Assembly: GCF_009933335.1 (NCBI RefSeq)
Contig: NZ_MAEL01000023.1
Location: 1-64,000, forward strand
Direction of reading: 5' to 3'
Length of the DNA stretch: 64,000 nt
Source of the DNA: Candidatus Enterococcus willemsii
GTDB lineage: Bacteria > Bacillota > Bacilli > Lactobacillales > Enterococcaceae
The position numbers were made by a program, and so were the translations under genes. Shown here in pieces: positions 63,336-64,000 of the stretch. The notes under the pieces are model-generated. The model was not told the origin of the DNA, searched no databases, and saw only the letters and a program-made list of their open reading frames with translations. Numbering within the stretch: position 1 is the stretch's first letter; each line of letters begins with the position of its first letter.

Positions 63336-64000
63336 ATTTTGGATTATTGCACTGGATGTCTACAAGAAGAATGTCAAATCGGTGTCGTTTTTTATTATGC
63401 TATTATTGCCTTTTATTGTAGCAGGTGTTTCTTATGCAGCTGGTCATTTTGCCAATCAATCGAATGAAGTTAACAAGATTGGGATCATCTCCAAACAAAA
63501 AGAATTGGCAGAGGCTATTGCCCAAACACCAGGAAGTGACTATCAATTTGAAGTATTAGGATCTGAAGAAGATGCTGAAAAAGCCTTACATGCAGAGGAA
63601 ATCGATGCTTTCTTCGTTTTATCTGCAGATGAGACAGGAATTAAAGGCGAACTTTTCAGTGAATCTTCTTTGGGAACTGCAACAGAGATGACCTTGCAAC
63701 AACTATTAACAGGTATTCAAGGGACGACACGTGCCCAAGCATTAGGATTAACGCCCGAGGAAGTAGCGAGTTTAAGTCAACCAGTAACCTTCACTAAACA
63801 AAAAGTCAGCTTTGATGATGATGGTAAGATGTCAATTGGTGAGGATAATAGTAGTGTGCAGTATGTGATTGGTTTTGCGGGGACCATCGTTCTCTTCTTC
63901 TTCATCATGACGTATGCCGGTATTATCTCGCAAGAAATTGCTTCGGAAAAAGGGACACGTATTATGGAAGTCATTTTATCTAGTACACGTGCCCAAACTC
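63328..64000 (+). CDS. NatB-like ABC exporter permease (partial, cut by window end)
   Basis: The first ~224 residues of an ABC-2 permease starting MSKFWIIALDVYKKNVKSVSF. One membrane segment lies near residues 19-40, then an extracellular domain of about 130 residues, then a second segment (VIGFAGTIVLFFFIMTYAG) and ISQEIASEKGTRIMEVILSS, the NatB/YhaP signature. No stop is reached before 64000. It pairs with the upstream ATPase, whose gene it overlaps. Confidence 0.9.
   Translation, partial: MSKFWIIALDVYKKNVKSVSFFIMLLLPFIVAGVSYAAGHFANQSNEVNKIGIISKQKELAEAIAQTPGSDYQFEVLGSEEDAEKALHAEEIDAFFVLSADETGIKGELFSESSLGTATEMTLQQLLTGIQGTTRAQALGLTPEEVASLSQPVTFTKQKVSFDDDGKMSIGEDNSSVQYVIGFAGTIVLFFFIMTYAGIISQEIASEKGTRIMEVILSSTRAQT

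Noticed and set aside
1-64000. CRISPR arrays, tRNA, rRNA, phage or insertion sequences
   Set aside because: None was seen on reading either strand: no regularly spaced repeats, no cloverleaf genes, no transposase or integrase motifs.

Overview
The window is AT-rich, strongly co-directional DNA (all genes but two on the + strand) from a low-GC Gram-positive bacterium. The gene order rnhC-zapA-cvpA-mutS2-trxA-uvrC, a Bus-type betaine transporter with its BusR repressor, a methionine T-box and catabolite (CRE) sites point to Lactobacillales, most likely Enterococcus or a close relative. This placement is inference from gene content and style; no 16S or tRNA gene is present. I see no insertion sequence, phage gene or CRISPR array.

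Layout. (1) 300-11370: one long operon for a c-di-GMP-controlled exopolysaccharide. It runs membrane GGDEF cyclase, VTC-domain protein, DUF4956 membrane protein, CotH-like kinase, MBOAT protein, DHHW/AlgJ-like protein, ComEC-like metallo-hydrolase, BcsA-type synthase with PilZ, GH5 glucanase. The synthase, cyclase, kinase and glucanase keep their motifs. The two acyl-transfer proteins (MBOAT and DHHW/AlgJ) have both lost the residues normally needed for catalysis. (2) 11428-12638: methionine T-box leader and an orphan MetQ lipoprotein. (3) 12713-17019: a DUF6157 protein, then a two-component system with an ABC exporter. (4) 17113-30484: a fructan-utilisation region with two CUT1 sugar importers lacking ATPases, two cytosolic GH32 enzymes, one surface GH32-like lipoprotein and two sister LacI repressors. 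Both transport promoters carry pairs of the same GAAACGTTTC operator and CRE-like sites. (5) 30625-33292: orphan PotD and an amidohydrolase. (6) 33503-36183: an ECF vitamin-type transporter (Trep_Strep S component, T, fused A-A) behind a CodY-box-like site. (7) 36472-43470: a Ugp-like importer with a beta-CASP metallo-hydrolase and a cytosolic 5'-nucleotidase-like enzyme. (8) 43467-45994: a reverse-strand FAD oxidase and an unrecognised protein. (9) 46045-50778: BusR (c-di-AMP-responsive family), BusAA, BusAB and a second betaine-binding lipoprotein whose halves are in the opposite order to those of BusAB. (10) 50836-57655: housekeeping DNA/RNA repair and division genes. (11) 57850-61241: glutamine-type ABC transporter and an aminotransferase. 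(12) 61357-64000: PadR regulator, DUF2812 protein and a NatAB-like exporter cut by the window end.

How they fit together. The left part forms a self-contained c-di-GMP module: the first gene makes the messenger and the PilZ domain of the eighth binds it. The Bus locus would respond to c-di-AMP, so two cyclic-dinucleotide circuits lie within 50 kb. The fructan region reads as: surface enzyme trims polymer, two importers take up oligomers, two cytosolic GH32 enzymes hydrolyse them. The most unusual point is the exopolysaccharide operon, with an apparently non-catalytic MBOAT/DHHW pair beside an intact CotH-VTC-DUF4956 set.
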